A stretch of DNA of 64,000 nucleotides from NCBI GenBank assembly GCA_963730065.1, contig CAVSQL010000017.1:62001-126000 (forward strand). The letters are read 5' to 3'. How positions within the stretch are numbered: position 1 is the first letter of the stretch; each line of letters starts with the position of its first letter. Under the pieces are notes generated by a model. The model made no database searches. It saw only the letters and a list, made by a program, of their open reading frames with translations, and was not told where the DNA came from. The translations under genes were made by a program, and so were the position numbers. This document shows, one piece after another, positions 9,347 through 17,795 of the stretch. The stretch comes from UBA9676 sp963730065 (GTDB lineage Bacteria; Actinomycetota; Actinomycetes; Streptosporangiales; Streptosporangiaceae).

Positions 9347-9919
9347 TCAGTATCCGTAGCCCCCAGTGCCGCCGGTGCTGCCACCGGAACCGCTGCTGCT
9401 GCCGGAGCCGCTGCTGGTGCCGGCGGACGTCGCCGCCGCGAGCTTCGCGCCGGACGCGGTCATCGCCCACCACAGGCCGCCCGAGGCGTTCAGCCCGTTG
9501 CCCTTGTCGATGCCGGGAGAGGTGTCGGCCACATAGGTGTACAGCGGATGCCCAAGGTAGGTGGCCTGCTGCACGCCGTTGGTGGTGATGACACCGAGCG
9601 TACCTGTGACACCGGTACCCGCGGAGGTCGGCCCCGGCACCAGCGGCCAGTACTTCAGGCAGGTCGAGCTGCAGGCCGACTTGGAGGAGCTGTCCGGCAC
9701 GAACCAGTACAGGACCATGCCCTGCGCGTTGGTCAGTACCTTCTTGCCGTTGATCATCGTTGTCTTCAGCGCCGTCCCGGACGCCTGTGGAGCAGAAGAG
9801 GCGGCACTCGGCGCCGAACTGCTGGCAGCGCCGCTTGAGTTCGAAGGCGAACTCCCGCACGCAGCGAGAACCAAAGCGGCGGCGGCGAACCCAGCGGGCG
9901 CCCACCACTTGCCACGCAT
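9347..9919 (-). CDS. COG4315 lipoprotein with Yx(F/W/Y)xxD repeats
   Basis: A 190-residue predicted lipoprotein. The signal peptide ends in the lipobox LVLAACGSS, and is followed by a Ser/Ala-rich linker. A COG4315 domain contains LYWFVPDS and LYTYVADT with a CSSTC pair. A low-complexity Gly/Ser tail ends in GGYGY. ATG 9919 is preceded by GGAGAG; an earlier in-frame ATG at 9964 would displace the signal peptide. It is a close relative of the domain encoded at 8432, suggesting a tandem duplication. The biochemical role of the family is not established. Confidence 0.85.
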   Translation of the reverse strand: MRGKWWAPAGFAAAALVLAACGSSPSNSSGAASSSAPSAASSAPQASGTALKTTMINGKKVLTNAQGMVLYWFVPDSSSKSACSSTCLKYWPLVPGPTSAGTGVTGTLGVITTNGVQQATYLGHPLYTYVADTSPGIDKGNGLNASGGLWWAMTASGAKLAAATSAGTSSGSGSSSGSGGSTGGTGGYGY

Positions 9920-10242
9920 CGCATCTCTCCGTTCGTGTTGAGGGCATTCGATACCCCAGACCACGTAGAGGCCGGCTCATTCGTTCAACGCAGGGCGAGA
10001 ATGCACGGGCAGAGCGCGCCTGCACGGCCAGCCGGACCGCGCCGGGGCGCCCAGCCTAGCCACCGGGCGGCGGGCCCAGGGAGCAGATAAGCGGGCGGGG
10101 GATCAGAACGCGCACCCGCCGGGAACGTTCACACGCTGGGAAAGTATGGCCCCATCACGCGCGGTAGCGGCCCGCCTGTGACAGCGTGGAAAGGTCAGAC
10201 AGGGGCATAGCGCCGTGAGCGCTGCCGCGAGGCGGGAGCACA
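9920..10242. other. Intergenic region without a recognisable gene
   Basis: About 320 bp between the leftward lipoprotein and the rightward DUF202 gene. No frame shows convincing coding character and no clear palindrome was seen. It should hold the two divergent promoters. Confidence 0.5.
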
Positions 10243-10641
10243 GTGACCGACCAGACGAGCAGTGAGGACCGGCCCGCCCCGGACGGGCCCGATGACGGCA
10301 CCGAGCCAGATGCACGATTTACCTTTGCCAACGAGCGGACCTTCCTGGCGTGGAGCCGCACCGCGCTCGCGCTGGTGGTGGGCGGGCTGGCCATCGCGCA
10401 GCTGCTGCCGCCCTTCCCCGGCGTTCCCTGGGGGCGGCATATCATCGGCACCCCGCTGATCCTGCTCGGCTGCGCGGTATCGGTGATCAGCTACGCCGAG
10501 TGGAGGGCCAGCCAGCAGGCACTGCGCCACGGGCAGCCGCTGCCCCGCTCCCGCCTGCCCCAGATCCTCGCGATCGCCATCGCCGCCATCGGCCTGGCCG
10601 CGGCGGTCATCGCTCTGCTGTCGGGGGTGAGGACCCCCTGA
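10243..10641 (+). CDS. DUF202 (YidH-type) membrane protein
   Basis: 132 residues from GTG 10243, preceded by GGCGGGAG. It has the DUF202 signature FANERTFLAWSRTALALVVGG and three hydrophobic helices (about 38-55, 70-85, 108-125). The family is widespread and of unknown function, possibly structural in the inner membrane. The TGA stop at 10639-10641 overlaps the next DUF202 gene by four bases, so the two are translationally coupled. Confidence 0.88.
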   Translation: MTDQTSSEDRPAPDGPDDGTEPDARFTFANERTFLAWSRTALALVVGGLAIAQLLPPFPGVPWGRHIIGTPLILLGCAVSVISYAEWRASQQALRHGQPLPRSRLPQILAIAIAAIGLAAAVIALLSGVRTP

Positions 10642-10952
10642 CACCGCCGGGCGATGACACCGAGGACGGCCCCCCCGGGCTGGCCGAGGAGCGGACCGAA
10701 CTGGCCTGGACCCGCACCGCCATCGGCTTCGCCGCCGTCGGGGGCGCCATCCTCAAGTACCGCCCGCTGATCGGGCTGCCGGTTCTCGCCGTGTCCGCCG
10801 TCATCTGGCGGCTGGGCCGGGTGCCTGGCACCGCGGGCGCCGGCGCCGGCCACGACCGGCGGCTCCTGCTGATCACCGTGACCATCACCGGCATCACGCT
10901 GGTGGCGCTGGTGCTGAGCTTCGTCGGCCCGGGCATCGCCCCGTTCCCCTGA
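10638..10952 (+). CDS. Second DUF202 membrane protein, apparent CTG start
   Basis: About 104 residues with the DUF202 signature LAEERTELAWTRTAIGF and three hydrophobic segments, ending at TGA 10950-10952. Just upstream in this frame there is no ATG or GTG near the domain start. The only plausible initiation site is CTG 10638, which forms a CTGA overlap with the stop of the preceding DUF202 gene, matching the ATGA/GTGA overlaps usual for coupled genes. The earlier in-frame ATG (10350) would give an unrelated Arg-rich leader. The gene pair probably makes a hetero-oligomeric membrane protein. Confidence 0.75.
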   Translation: MTPPGDDTEDGPPGLAEERTELAWTRTAIGFAAVGGAILKYRPLIGLPVLAVSAVIWRLGRVPGTAGAGAGHDRRLLLITVTITGITLVALVLSFVGPGIAPFP

Positions 10953-11026
10953 TCCGCGACGGTGGGCTGGGCCTGGCAGCTGGGCTGTTGCGGCTGGGCC
11001 CTTGCAGCTGGGCACCCGCGTCGCCG

Positions 11027-11665
11027 TCAGCCCGCGGCGGCGGTCATCCCCAGAGTGTGCCGCAGAGCACCGGCGTCCAGCCGGACGTTGTAGGCCGGCG
11101 TGCCCGGCTGGAAACGGCGGCCCTCGGCCAGCGGGCCCACGTCGACGACGTCGAAGCCGAACTGATCGATCAGGCCGGCCACGGCGGCCTTGGCTGCCGC
11201 GTCATCACCGGCGATCGGCAGCGCCCGGCGGCCCGGTGTGCCGGCCGGCGCCCCCTGCGACGCCAGGTCCCCGAAGTAGATGGTGTTGAACGCCTTGACC
11301 ACACGCGAGCCGGGCAGGTGGACCGCGAGCAGCTCGCTGCTGGTGGTGCTCTCGTCGTCGAGCTGGGGGAACTGCCCGTCACGGCCCGGGTAGTAGTTGT
11401 TGGTGTCGACGACGGTCTTGCCCGCCAGCTCCGCGGCCGGGACCCGCTGGTAGTTCTTGAGCGGGATGGTGACCACCACGATGTCGCCGGCGGCCGCCGC
11501 CTGCGCCACGGTGCCTGCGGTGGCGTGCTCGCCGAGCCCGGCCACCAGGTCGCCGAGGGTCTGCGGCCCGCGCGAGTTGCTCACCACCACGTCATGACCG
11601 TGCTCAACCGCCAGCCGGGCGACCGTGCCGCCGATCCTGCCCGCGCCGATCAGTCCTATCCGCAT
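11027..11665 (-). CDS. NADPH-dependent F420 reductase-like oxidoreductase
   Basis: 212 residues from ATG 11665. The N-terminal MRIGLIGAGRIGGTVARL is a Rossmann dinucleotide motif. VVVSNSRGPQTL is typical of the Npdg-like family in which the segment after strand 2 binds the NADP phosphate. Later motifs VVTIPLKNY and VKAFNTIY are family features. These proteins either reduce F420 with NADPH or belong to close relatives of unknown substrate. An F420-type LLM enzyme is encoded at 51386. An in-frame ATG seven codons upstream is an alternative start. Confidence 0.8.
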   Translation of the reverse strand: MRIGLIGAGRIGGTVARLAVEHGHDVVVSNSRGPQTLGDLVAGLGEHATAGTVAQAAAAGDIVVVTIPLKNYQRVPAAELAGKTVVDTNNYYPGRDGQFPQLDDESTTSSELLAVHLPGSRVVKAFNTIYFGDLASQGAPAGTPGRRALPIAGDDAAAKAAVAGLIDQFGFDVVDVGPLAEGRRFQPGTPAYNVRLDAGALRHTLGMTAAAG

Positions 11666-11907
11666 GCCCGCGCCAACCCCGGCCATGGCACCGGTATTCC
11701 GGCCCCGGGCCCGGCTGTCTCAGGCTTGCCTCGCTGGTGGGGGCACCTGGCCCGGCGGTGACGCCCGGCTCCGCAGTCCGCATCCCGGCCCCGGTAACGG
11801 GATGCGCTGCGGCGCCGGTCGCGCGTGGGCCGGCCGGCACAAAGCCCGGCCCACCACCGGCCACACGGGCCGGCCACCCCCCGGCCCCCCCGGGCTGGGC
11901 GGGGGAA

Positions 11908-12210
11908 CTAGTACTGGTCGGGCGACACGACCGCCTCGGCGATGATCATCTCCGGCGGCGCTGGGGCAGCACCGATGGAGCCAATAAAGGCCTGCAGTTC
12001 AGGGTTGGAGAAGAACTGCTGGAAGTGCTCGACGCTCTCCCACTCGTCGACCACGATGACGCAGCCGTCGCCGACCCCGAAACGATGGTGAACGCCGCCC
12101 GCGGCCCGGGCCGCATCGGCGTACTTGACGAACTCGCCGGCCCGGCCGGCCAGCGCCTGCCGGAACGTGGCGGTATCGCCCTGGAACTTCCCGATGACGA
12201 GCACACTCAT
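11908..12210 (-). CDS. Small ABM-like (dimeric alpha/beta barrel) protein
   Basis: A 100-residue protein with the look of an antibiotic-biosynthesis-monooxygenase fold: MSVLVIGKFQGD at strand 1, GVHHRFGVGDGCVIVVDEWESVEHFQQFF in the middle, and an acidic C-terminus. ATG 12210 follows AGGGGGG. Such proteins are single-domain dimers with varied or unknown activity. No catalytic residues can be assigned. It stands alone between the reductase and the leftward sigma-factor pair. Confidence 0.75.
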   Translation of the reverse strand: MSVLVIGKFQGDTATFRQALAGRAGEFVKYADAARAAGGVHHRFGVGDGCVIVVDEWESVEHFQQFFSNPELQAFIGSIGAAPAPPEMIIAEAVVSPDQY

Positions 12211-12274
12211 GACATCAACCCCCCTAGGTGAGTCCTGCTTACGTGGGAGGTACGACGCCGGGACCGGCCGCGGA

Positions 12275-13141
12275 TCAGTCGAGCGCCAGCGCCGAGGCCG
12301 CCGCCAGCACCCCGGCCGCCTTATCCTGGTCCCCGGTGACGTGCAGGTCGAGGTCGGCGGGGGTGGCGCGGTTCGCGGCCAGCCGGCAGAAACCGATCAC
12401 GTCGGTGACGATGGCGACCGACGCGGCCTCGGGTGCATCCCCGCCGATCGCGATATCCCAGGTCCCTCCCCCGGGCCCGGTCAGGACCAGCCGCACGTTG
12501 ATCGGCCCCGGCAGACCGGTCTTGACCGCCCCGAACGGCAGCAGGGAGGTCGCCAGGTCCGTCATCAGGCGCAGCGCCGGGACGTCAGGCACCGACGCGG
12601 GCAGCCCGGCCGCCCGGCGGATGTCGTTCTCGTGCGACCACAGCTCGAACGCCCGGCCAACCAGCATGGCGCCCAGCGGCAGCGGAATGCCCCACGCGGT
12701 GACGACGGTGGCCAGATCGCCGGAATCGCGGATCTTCTCGAGCGTGCGGTCGGCCGCGCGGCGCCAGTCGGCGCGGGTCGCGGCGGCGGGCCGCCCGGCC
12801 TGGCGGTCCGCTGCGGGCTGGGTGGACATGACGTGATCCGCCTGCGCCACCTCCGGGTCGCCGGCCATGGCCCGCTGCATGTCGTCCTCGACCCCGATCA
12901 GGTGGCCGACCAGGCCCTGGACGTCCAGGTCCCGGAGGACGTGCCGCCACCAGTCCCGCTCGTCAAGAGCGCACAGCAGCCCGTAGAAGGAGTCGGCCGC
13001 GCGGCTGAAAGCCTCAACCGGGGAAATGGGCGGGACCTCGGGGATGGTGCGGCCGGCCGGCCGCACCAGCAGGGAGGCGGCCATGACCCGCTCCCGCAGC
13101 CCCGCGGGAGGCGTCACGTGCTCACGCTCACTGGCCGTCAT
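12275..13141 (-). CDS. Maleylpyruvate isomerase/mycothiol-type DinB-fold protein
   Basis: 288 residues. The central part (about 45-200) has the TIGR03083 / MDMPI N-terminal fold signature: RDWWRHVLRDLDVQGLVGHLIGVEDD early and ELWSHENDIRRAAG later. The C-terminal part resembles an SCP2-like domain. The family includes mycothiol-dependent isomerases and proteins paired with ECF sigma factors. The ATG at 13141 overlaps the TGA of the sigma gene by four bases, so the two are co-translated. It may act as the sensor or anti-sigma partner, though no zinc anti-sigma motif is seen. Confidence 0.8.
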   Translation of the reverse strand: MTASEREHVTPPAGLRERVMAASLLVRPAGRTIPEVPPISPVEAFSRAADSFYGLLCALDERDWWRHVLRDLDVQGLVGHLIGVEDDMQRAMAGDPEVAQADHVMSTQPAADRQAGRPAAATRADWRRAADRTLEKIRDSGDLATVVTAWGIPLPLGAMLVGRAFELWSHENDIRRAAGLPASVPDVPALRLMTDLATSLLPFGAVKTGLPGPINVRLVLTGPGGGTWDIAIGGDAPEAASVAIVTDVIGFCRLAANRATPADLDLHVTGDQDKAAGVLAAASALALD

Positions 13142-13830
13142 GACAGCTCCAGCAGCTGGCGGTCCAGCACCGATTCCAGCTTGGCCAGCGCCAGTCTCAG
13201 CCGCGACTTCGCCGTTCCCTCGGGAATGCCGACCGCCTGCGCGACCTCGCGGTAGCTCATGCCCCCGAAGTAGGCGAGCTCAACGACCTGGCGCTGGCTG
13301 TCGGGCAGCAGGCGCACCGCGGTCCGCACCACGCCGGCGGCCTCGGCGGCCTCCACCTCGTCGCCGGGGGAACGGAACTCCTGCTGGGGAGTCAGCCGGT
13401 GGTTCCGCTCCTGCCGGGCGATCCGGCGGAGCTCACTGCGCACCAGGTCAACCGCCCGGTGCCGGGCCAGCACGGTCAGGTAGGTGCGCAGCGACCCGGC
13501 GGCCGGGTCGTACCGGTCGGGATGAACCCACAGCTCAACGAAGACGTCCTGGGCGACGTCCTGGGCGGCGGCCCACTCGCCGAGGACCCGCAGCGCGGCC
13601 CCGTACACGGCCGGGCCGAGCCGGTCGAAGGCCTCGGTCAGCGCGAGATCATCGCCGGCCGCCAGGCGGGCCGTGAGCAGCGCGTCCGTTGGCTCCACCC
13701 AAGGGACGCTAGCGCGGTTCTCAGCCACCGGGCAACGCGTTGGCACTGTCCGCTCCATGACCGGATCGTCCAGCCACACCTGGCGCAGCGTGGCAGGCAC
13801 CGTTCCTCCTCCGCCCGATGACCCCACCAT
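13138..13830 (-). CDS. ECF RNA polymerase sigma factor
   Basis: A sigma-70 family ECF protein. Region 2 includes GEWAAAQDVAQDVFVELW, and a loop reads DPAAGSLRTYL with LARHRAVDLVRSE. Region 4 includes LLPDSQRQVVELAYFGGMSYREVAQAVGI and PEGTAKSRLRLAL, the helix-turn-helix that reads the -35 element. The start is uncertain. The longest frame begins at ATG 13830, but GTG 13800 has a GGAGGA just upstream and GTG 13698 would start right at region 1.2/2. It overlaps the MDMPI-fold gene by four bases. Confidence 0.87.
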   Translation of the reverse strand: MVGSSGGGGTVPATLRQVWLDDPVMERTVPTRCPVAENRASVPWVEPTDALLTARLAAGDDLALTEAFDRLGPAVYGAALRVLGEWAAAQDVAQDVFVELWVHPDRYDPAAGSLRTYLTVLARHRAVDLVRSELRRIARQERNHRLTPQQEFRSPGDEVEAAEAAGVVRTAVRLLPDSQRQVVELAYFGGMSYREVAQAVGIPEGTAKSRLRLALAKLESVLDRQLLELS

Positions 13831-14114
13831 GGCTACGTCGCCGCGCGGGGAAGTGGATCAGTTCCGGTCCCGGCCGGACGTGCCCGCTGCCCAGGGGCAC
13901 CGGGACGGCCGGCACCAGCGGCCGTGGCGGGCGCCGGCTTCTTGGCTGGTTCGCGCCGCCCCGGGGGAGGCTGCGGGTTATCGTTTGGGACGGGGCCTAA
14001 CTAGTGAGGATGCCAGGGTGGCTGTCCCTACCGGCCGTGCGCCGGGCGATGTGCCCGTGGCCCGCCTTCACTGGCGCGGATGCGCGGATGCGGGCTGGGT
14101 GGGGGAGCTGAGTC

Positions 14115-15812
14115 ATGCGCCAGCGTGAGCGCGGCGGACGGCAGGCGGATAGTGGACGGCGGGCGGGCGGCCTGACGGTCACCATCGCGGTGGTGGCGGC
14201 CCTGGCGGCGCTCGTGCTGGCCGTGGGCATCGGCACCTTCCTCCTCGTGCACGTCACGGGGAGCCCGCAGGAGACCGCGACCACCTTCCTGACCGACTGG
14301 CAGACCCGCAGCTACGGCGAAATGGACGCGGTCACCGTCAACGCCCCCGAGGGCGGGGTGGCCGGCCCGCTGCGTGCCACCGCGGCGCAGCTTAACCTGC
14401 GGCGCATCCACCTGAAGCTCGGGCCGGTGACGCAGAACGGCAGTTCCGCGCAGGCGCGGTTCACCGCCACCGACCAGATCGCCGGCGGCCAGACGTGGAC
14501 GTACCAGGGCCAGCTCCAGCTGGTGATCTCGAGCCGGGCCTGGTTCGTGAGCTGGAGCCCGTCGGCGATCTATCCCGCGCTCCGCAGCGGCGAGCGGTTC
14601 GTGCTGCAGGCGGTATGGCCCGCCCGCGGGCAGGTGCTCGCGGCCGATGGCACCGTGCTGAGCTCACCCAAGACGGTCGCCCAGTCCGGATCCATCGCGC
14701 TGGTGACCGGCAACGTGGTGCGGGCCACCGCCGCCCAGGCCAAGAAGCTGGGCCCCCCGTACCAGGCCGGTGACCTGATCGGCCTGGGCGGAGTCGAGCA
14801 GGCGTATGAGCATCAGCTGGCCGGCCGCCCGGCGCTCACCATTCGCATCGAGGGCCCGGGTGACAAGATCGACGCGACCGCCGCCAACCTGTCCGCCACA
14901 CCCGGCGTATCCGTCCGCACTAGCCTCGCCATGCGCGATCAGCTGGCCGCATCCGCAGCCGTGCGGGCCGCCACGACGACCAGGCCCATCGACTTCGTGG
15001 CCATCCAGCCGTCGACCGGCCGGGTGCTCGCCGTCGTCGACCGGCCCGGCGGGTTCGACCGCGCGATCCAGGGCGTGTTCCCGCCCGGCTCCACCTTCAA
15101 GGTGGTCACCGCTTCCGCCCTCAGCGGGACCGGGCTGCGCCCGGCCAGCACCGTGCAGTGCCCGGCTCAGGTGAACATCGGGGGCCGGGTGTTCCACAAC
15201 TTCGACAACGAGCAGCTCGGCACGACCAGCCTGCAGACCGCGTTCGCCGTGTCCTGCAACTCGACCTTCATCACGCTCGCCACGCAGCGGCTCAGCGGGT
15301 CCACGCTCGCGTCGTCGGCGGCCACGTACGGCTTCAACGCCCAGCCCAACCTGGGTATCCCGGCCACGCTCGGGAAGTTCACCACCCCGCACACCCAGGT
15401 CGATCTGGCCGCCGACGCCTTCGGCCAGGGCACCGACCTGGTCAACCCGCTCAGCGAGGCCGCCATGGCCGCCGCCGTGGAGAACGGCACCTGGCGGCCG
15501 CCGCAGTTCGTCCTCAGCCCGGCGCCGCCGCAGACCGCCCAGCCGCAGACGATCAGCCCCACCGTCCTGGCCACGCTGCGCCCGATGATGCGGGCGGTGG
15601 TCACGGTCGGCACCGCGGCGCAGGTCGGCTTCCCGGCTGGGGTGTTCGGGAAGACCGGCACGGCCGAGTTCGGATCAGCCCAGAACCCGAAAGCCCACGC
15701 CTGGTTCGTCGGCTACCGGGGGGACCTGGCCTTCGCGGTGCTGGTCGAGGGCGGTGGCGTCGGGGCCGACGCCTCGGCGCCGATCGCGAACGCGTTCCTG
15801 CGTAACCTCTGA
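14115..15812 (+). CDS. Penicillin-binding transpeptidase with NTF2-like N-domain
   Basis: A 565-residue bitopic membrane protein. A single helix at about 21-46 is followed by an NTF2-like MecA_N domain (about 50-150), a dimerisation region and a transpeptidase domain. The active-site motifs are intact: SxxK as STFK (326-329), SxN as SCN (380-382) and KTGT (513-516). The length and order match actinobacterial class B PBPs of the PBP2a-like group, which cross-link peptidoglycan at the outer face of the membrane. ATG 14115 follows GGGGGAG. It stands alone, convergent with the methyltransferase. Confidence 0.92.
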   Translation: MRQRERGGRQADSGRRAGGLTVTIAVVAALAALVLAVGIGTFLLVHVTGSPQETATTFLTDWQTRSYGEMDAVTVNAPEGGVAGPLRATAAQLNLRRIHLKLGPVTQNGSSAQARFTATDQIAGGQTWTYQGQLQLVISSRAWFVSWSPSAIYPALRSGERFVLQAVWPARGQVLAADGTVLSSPKTVAQSGSIALVTGNVVRATAAQAKKLGPPYQAGDLIGLGGVEQAYEHQLAGRPALTIRIEGPGDKIDATAANLSATPGVSVRTSLAMRDQLAASAAVRAATTTRPIDFVAIQPSTGRVLAVVDRPGGFDRAIQGVFPPGSTFKVVTASALSGTGLRPASTVQCPAQVNIGGRVFHNFDNEQLGTTSLQTAFAVSCNSTFITLATQRLSGSTLASSAATYGFNAQPNLGIPATLGKFTTPHTQVDLAADAFGQGTDLVNPLSEAAMAAAVENGTWRPPQFVLSPAPPQTAQPQTISPTVLATLRPMMRAVVTVGTAAQVGFPAGVFGKTGTAEFGSAQNPKAHAWFVGYRGDLAFAVLVEGGGVGADASAPIANAFLRNL

Positions 15813-15834
15813 TCCCGCGCCGGCCGGCCCGCGG

Positions 15835-16590
15835 TCAGCGGGTGCCGGTCACCGCCCACGCGGTGGCGCTGACCTCGACCGGGCCCTCGCCCAGCAGCTC
15901 CCGGCAGCGCTCGCGCAGCCGGCGGCGCCCCTCGCCGGTCAGCGACGCCACGTACTCCCCGGCCGGGCCGACCCCGAGCGTGAAGGGCTCCCACCACTCC
16001 CCGAACGTGGCCTGCCGGACCTGGACCGTGAGCGTGGTGGCGTCGGCCACGGTGAGGCCGGCCTGTGCGAAGAGCCCGGCCAGCTGGCCCTCGCCGACAC
16101 CGGCCAGCCCCGACTCATCGTGTGCCGAGGGATCCAGCTCGCGCACCGCCCGCCAGAACGTGGTCAGCGGGCCGCGGGCGCCCGCGTGGTCCCATACACA
16201 GGCCGCGACCGTCCCGCCCCGGCGGGTCACCCGGCCCATCTCGTGCAGGCCCGCCACCGGGTCCGCCATGAAGTGCACGACCAGCTGGGCAAGCGCGGCG
16301 TCGAAGGCCCCCGCCGGGAAAGGCAGCCGCTCGGCCGCGGCCACCGCCACCTCGACCCCGGGCAGCCGCTCCCCCACCGCCACGGCGAACGGCCGCGAGG
16401 GGTCGACCGCGCACACCGCGCCCGCGCCCAGCCGGCGCACCAGCTCCGCCGTCAGCGCACCCGGCCCGCAGCCGACGTCCAGCACCCGCTGGCCCCGCCG
16501 CACCGCGGCCAGATCGGCGAACCGGGCCGCCAGCGGCTCCGAATAGCGCCCCATGAAACACATGTAGGCGTCCGCGCTGTCGAAGCCCAC
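15835..16590 (-). CDS. Class I SAM-dependent methyltransferase
   Basis: 251 residues from GTG 16590. Motif I of class I methyltransferases is RVLDVGCGPGALT (about 38-50), the SAM-binding glycine loop. An acidic residue follows in CAVDPSRPF, and GAFDAALAQLVVHFM is the post-motif region typical of UbiE/COQ5-like enzymes. The acceptor is unknown. It starts 13 bp after the HxlR stop, so the two are probably one operon and the regulator may control it. A start at an internal Met (MCFMGRY) is possible. Confidence 0.88.
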   Translation of the reverse strand: MGFDSADAYMCFMGRYSEPLAARFADLAAVRRGQRVLDVGCGPGALTAELVRRLGAGAVCAVDPSRPFAVAVGERLPGVEVAVAAAERLPFPAGAFDAALAQLVVHFMADPVAGLHEMGRVTRRGGTVAACVWDHAGARGPLTTFWRAVRELDPSAHDESGLAGVGEGQLAGLFAQAGLTVADATTLTVQVRQATFGEWWEPFTLGVGPAGEYVASLTGEGRRRLRERCRELLGEGPVEVSATAWAVTGTR

Positions 16591-16603
16591 GAGCCCAGCC
16601 CCC

Positions 16604-17080
16604 TCAGGCGATCTTCCGCGCGCCGGGGCCCGGCAGCGGCGTCACCTCGCGCGCCGACGCGAGCTTGTGCCCGGCCGCGCAGGTGAGCTCCAGCCGGGCC
16701 GGCTCCCCGCAGTCCCGGTGCGTGAGCAGCGCCTGCGGCCCCGCCGGCCCGGCCGCATACCGGTCGCCCCACTGCATCAGGGCGACCATGACCGGGTAGA
16801 GGTCCAGCCCCGCCTCGGTCAGCCGGTACTCCTGGCGGCTGCGCTGCCCGTGCTCCCGGTAGGGGACCTTGCGCAGCAGGCCCTGTCCCACCAGCCGGGC
16901 CAGCCGGTCGCTGAGGACCTGCCTGGGCGCCCGCGTGCGGCGCTGCATGTCGTCGAACCGGCGGACCCCGTTGAACACCTCGCGCAGGACCAGGAACGTC
17001 CACTTCTCGCCGATGATCCCCACCGTGGTGCCGATCGTGCAATTGGCGGTGTCGTAGTCCAGAACCCAGGGCCGTCTCAT
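16604..17080 (-). CDS. HxlR-family transcriptional regulator
   Basis: 158 residues from ATG 17080. The winged-helix HxlR domain occupies about 10-110 with C14 in NCTIGTTVGIIGEKWTFLVLRE, then GVRRFDDMQRRTRAPRQVLSDRLARL as recognition helix region and YRLTEAGLDLYPVM at the wing end. HxlR proteins often sense redox or aldehydes through the N-terminal Cys. A C-terminal extension carries a CGEPARLELTCAAGH pair of cysteines, perhaps metal binding. It is upstream of and likely co-transcribed with the methyltransferase, and divergent from the GNAT/LigD pair. Confidence 0.9.
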   Translation of the reverse strand: MRRPWVLDYDTANCTIGTTVGIIGEKWTFLVLREVFNGVRRFDDMQRRTRAPRQVLSDRLARLVGQGLLRKVPYREHGQRSRQEYRLTEAGLDLYPVMVALMQWGDRYAAGPAGPQALLTHRDCGEPARLELTCAAGHKLASAREVTPLPGPGARKIA

Positions 17081-17099
17081 GCCCGAATGCTAAGTCCCG

Positions 17100-17135
17100 T
17101 TGACAGACTCAGCAATCCTGGCCAATGCTGGGTCT
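17100..17135 (+). promoter_or_regulatory. Possible promoter for a leaderless GNAT transcript
   Basis: TTGACA at 17100-17105 is a perfect -35 hexamer. About 18 bases on, a weak -10 (AATGCT, 17124-17129) ends seven bases before the ATG at 17136, which has no ribosome site. This arrangement would give a leaderless mRNA, common in actinomycetes. The -10 match is poor. Confidence 0.4.
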
Positions 17136-17795
17136 ATGAAACGAACCCAGGAATGCGCCCGGGCGGGGACGGCCTGGCCAGCCACGGCGGCCGAACCAGG
17201 GCGCGTCTGGCCAGCAGCGCCCGCCCAGCCGGCCGGGCCCGCCTGGTCACCGGGCGCTTCCTGGCCAGCCTGGCCGGCCGGGCAGATCCGGATCCGGGCC
17301 GCCGGCCGCGCCGATCACGGGGCGCTCAAGGAGTTTCTCGCCGGCCTCTCGGTGCAGACCCGTTACCTGCGGTTCTTCGGTGGCGCGCTGCCGACCAGCC
17401 CGGCGATGCTGCGGGTGCTGGCGGGCGGGCGGGCCGACGCCGATGTTCTGGTGGCGACCCAGCACGGGACGATCATCGGGCATGCGATGGCGGTGGACAC
17501 CGCCGGTCCCGGTGGTGACGCGACGGCCGAGATCGGCGTGGTGGTGGCGGACGCCTGGCAGGGCCGGGGCGTGGGCTCGGGGCTGGTGCGCGCGCTGGCC
17601 ACCCGGGCCCAGGCGCGCGGGGCCACCACCCTGGTGATGGAGGTCATGGCGGAGAACCAGCGGGTGCTCGCCATGATCGCCGGCCGGTGGCCGGGCGCCC
17701 GCCATGACCGGAGCGCGGCTTACGTCACGGTCCGCGCCCGGCTCGACCAGCCGCCCTCGCATCCTGACCCGGCTCGTGGGAGGCTCGCCAGGTGA
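17136..17795 (+). CDS. GNAT-family N-acetyltransferase
   Basis: 219 residues. After an Ala/Pro/Trp-rich N-terminal stretch of about 50 residues, a GNAT domain has IRIRAAGRADHGALKEFLAGLS at the start. The acetyl-CoA loop is VVADAWQGRGVGSGLVRALATRA, matching the Q/R-x-x-G-x-G/A motif. The sequence SVQTRYLRFF resembles GNAT domains fused to acyl-CoA synthetases and protein acetyltransferases. The stop overlaps the LigD-polymerase start by four bases (GTGA). The start may instead be the ATG at 17100; 17136 fits a leaderless transcript. Confidence 0.8.
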   Translation: MKRTQECARAGTAWPATAAEPGRVWPAAPAQPAGPAWSPGASWPAWPAGQIRIRAAGRADHGALKEFLAGLSVQTRYLRFFGGALPTSPAMLRVLAGGRADADVLVATQHGTIIGHAMAVDTAGPGGDATAEIGVVVADAWQGRGVGSGLVRALATRAQARGATTLVMEVMAENQRVLAMIAGRWPGARHDRSAAYVTVRARLDQPPSHPDPARGRLAR

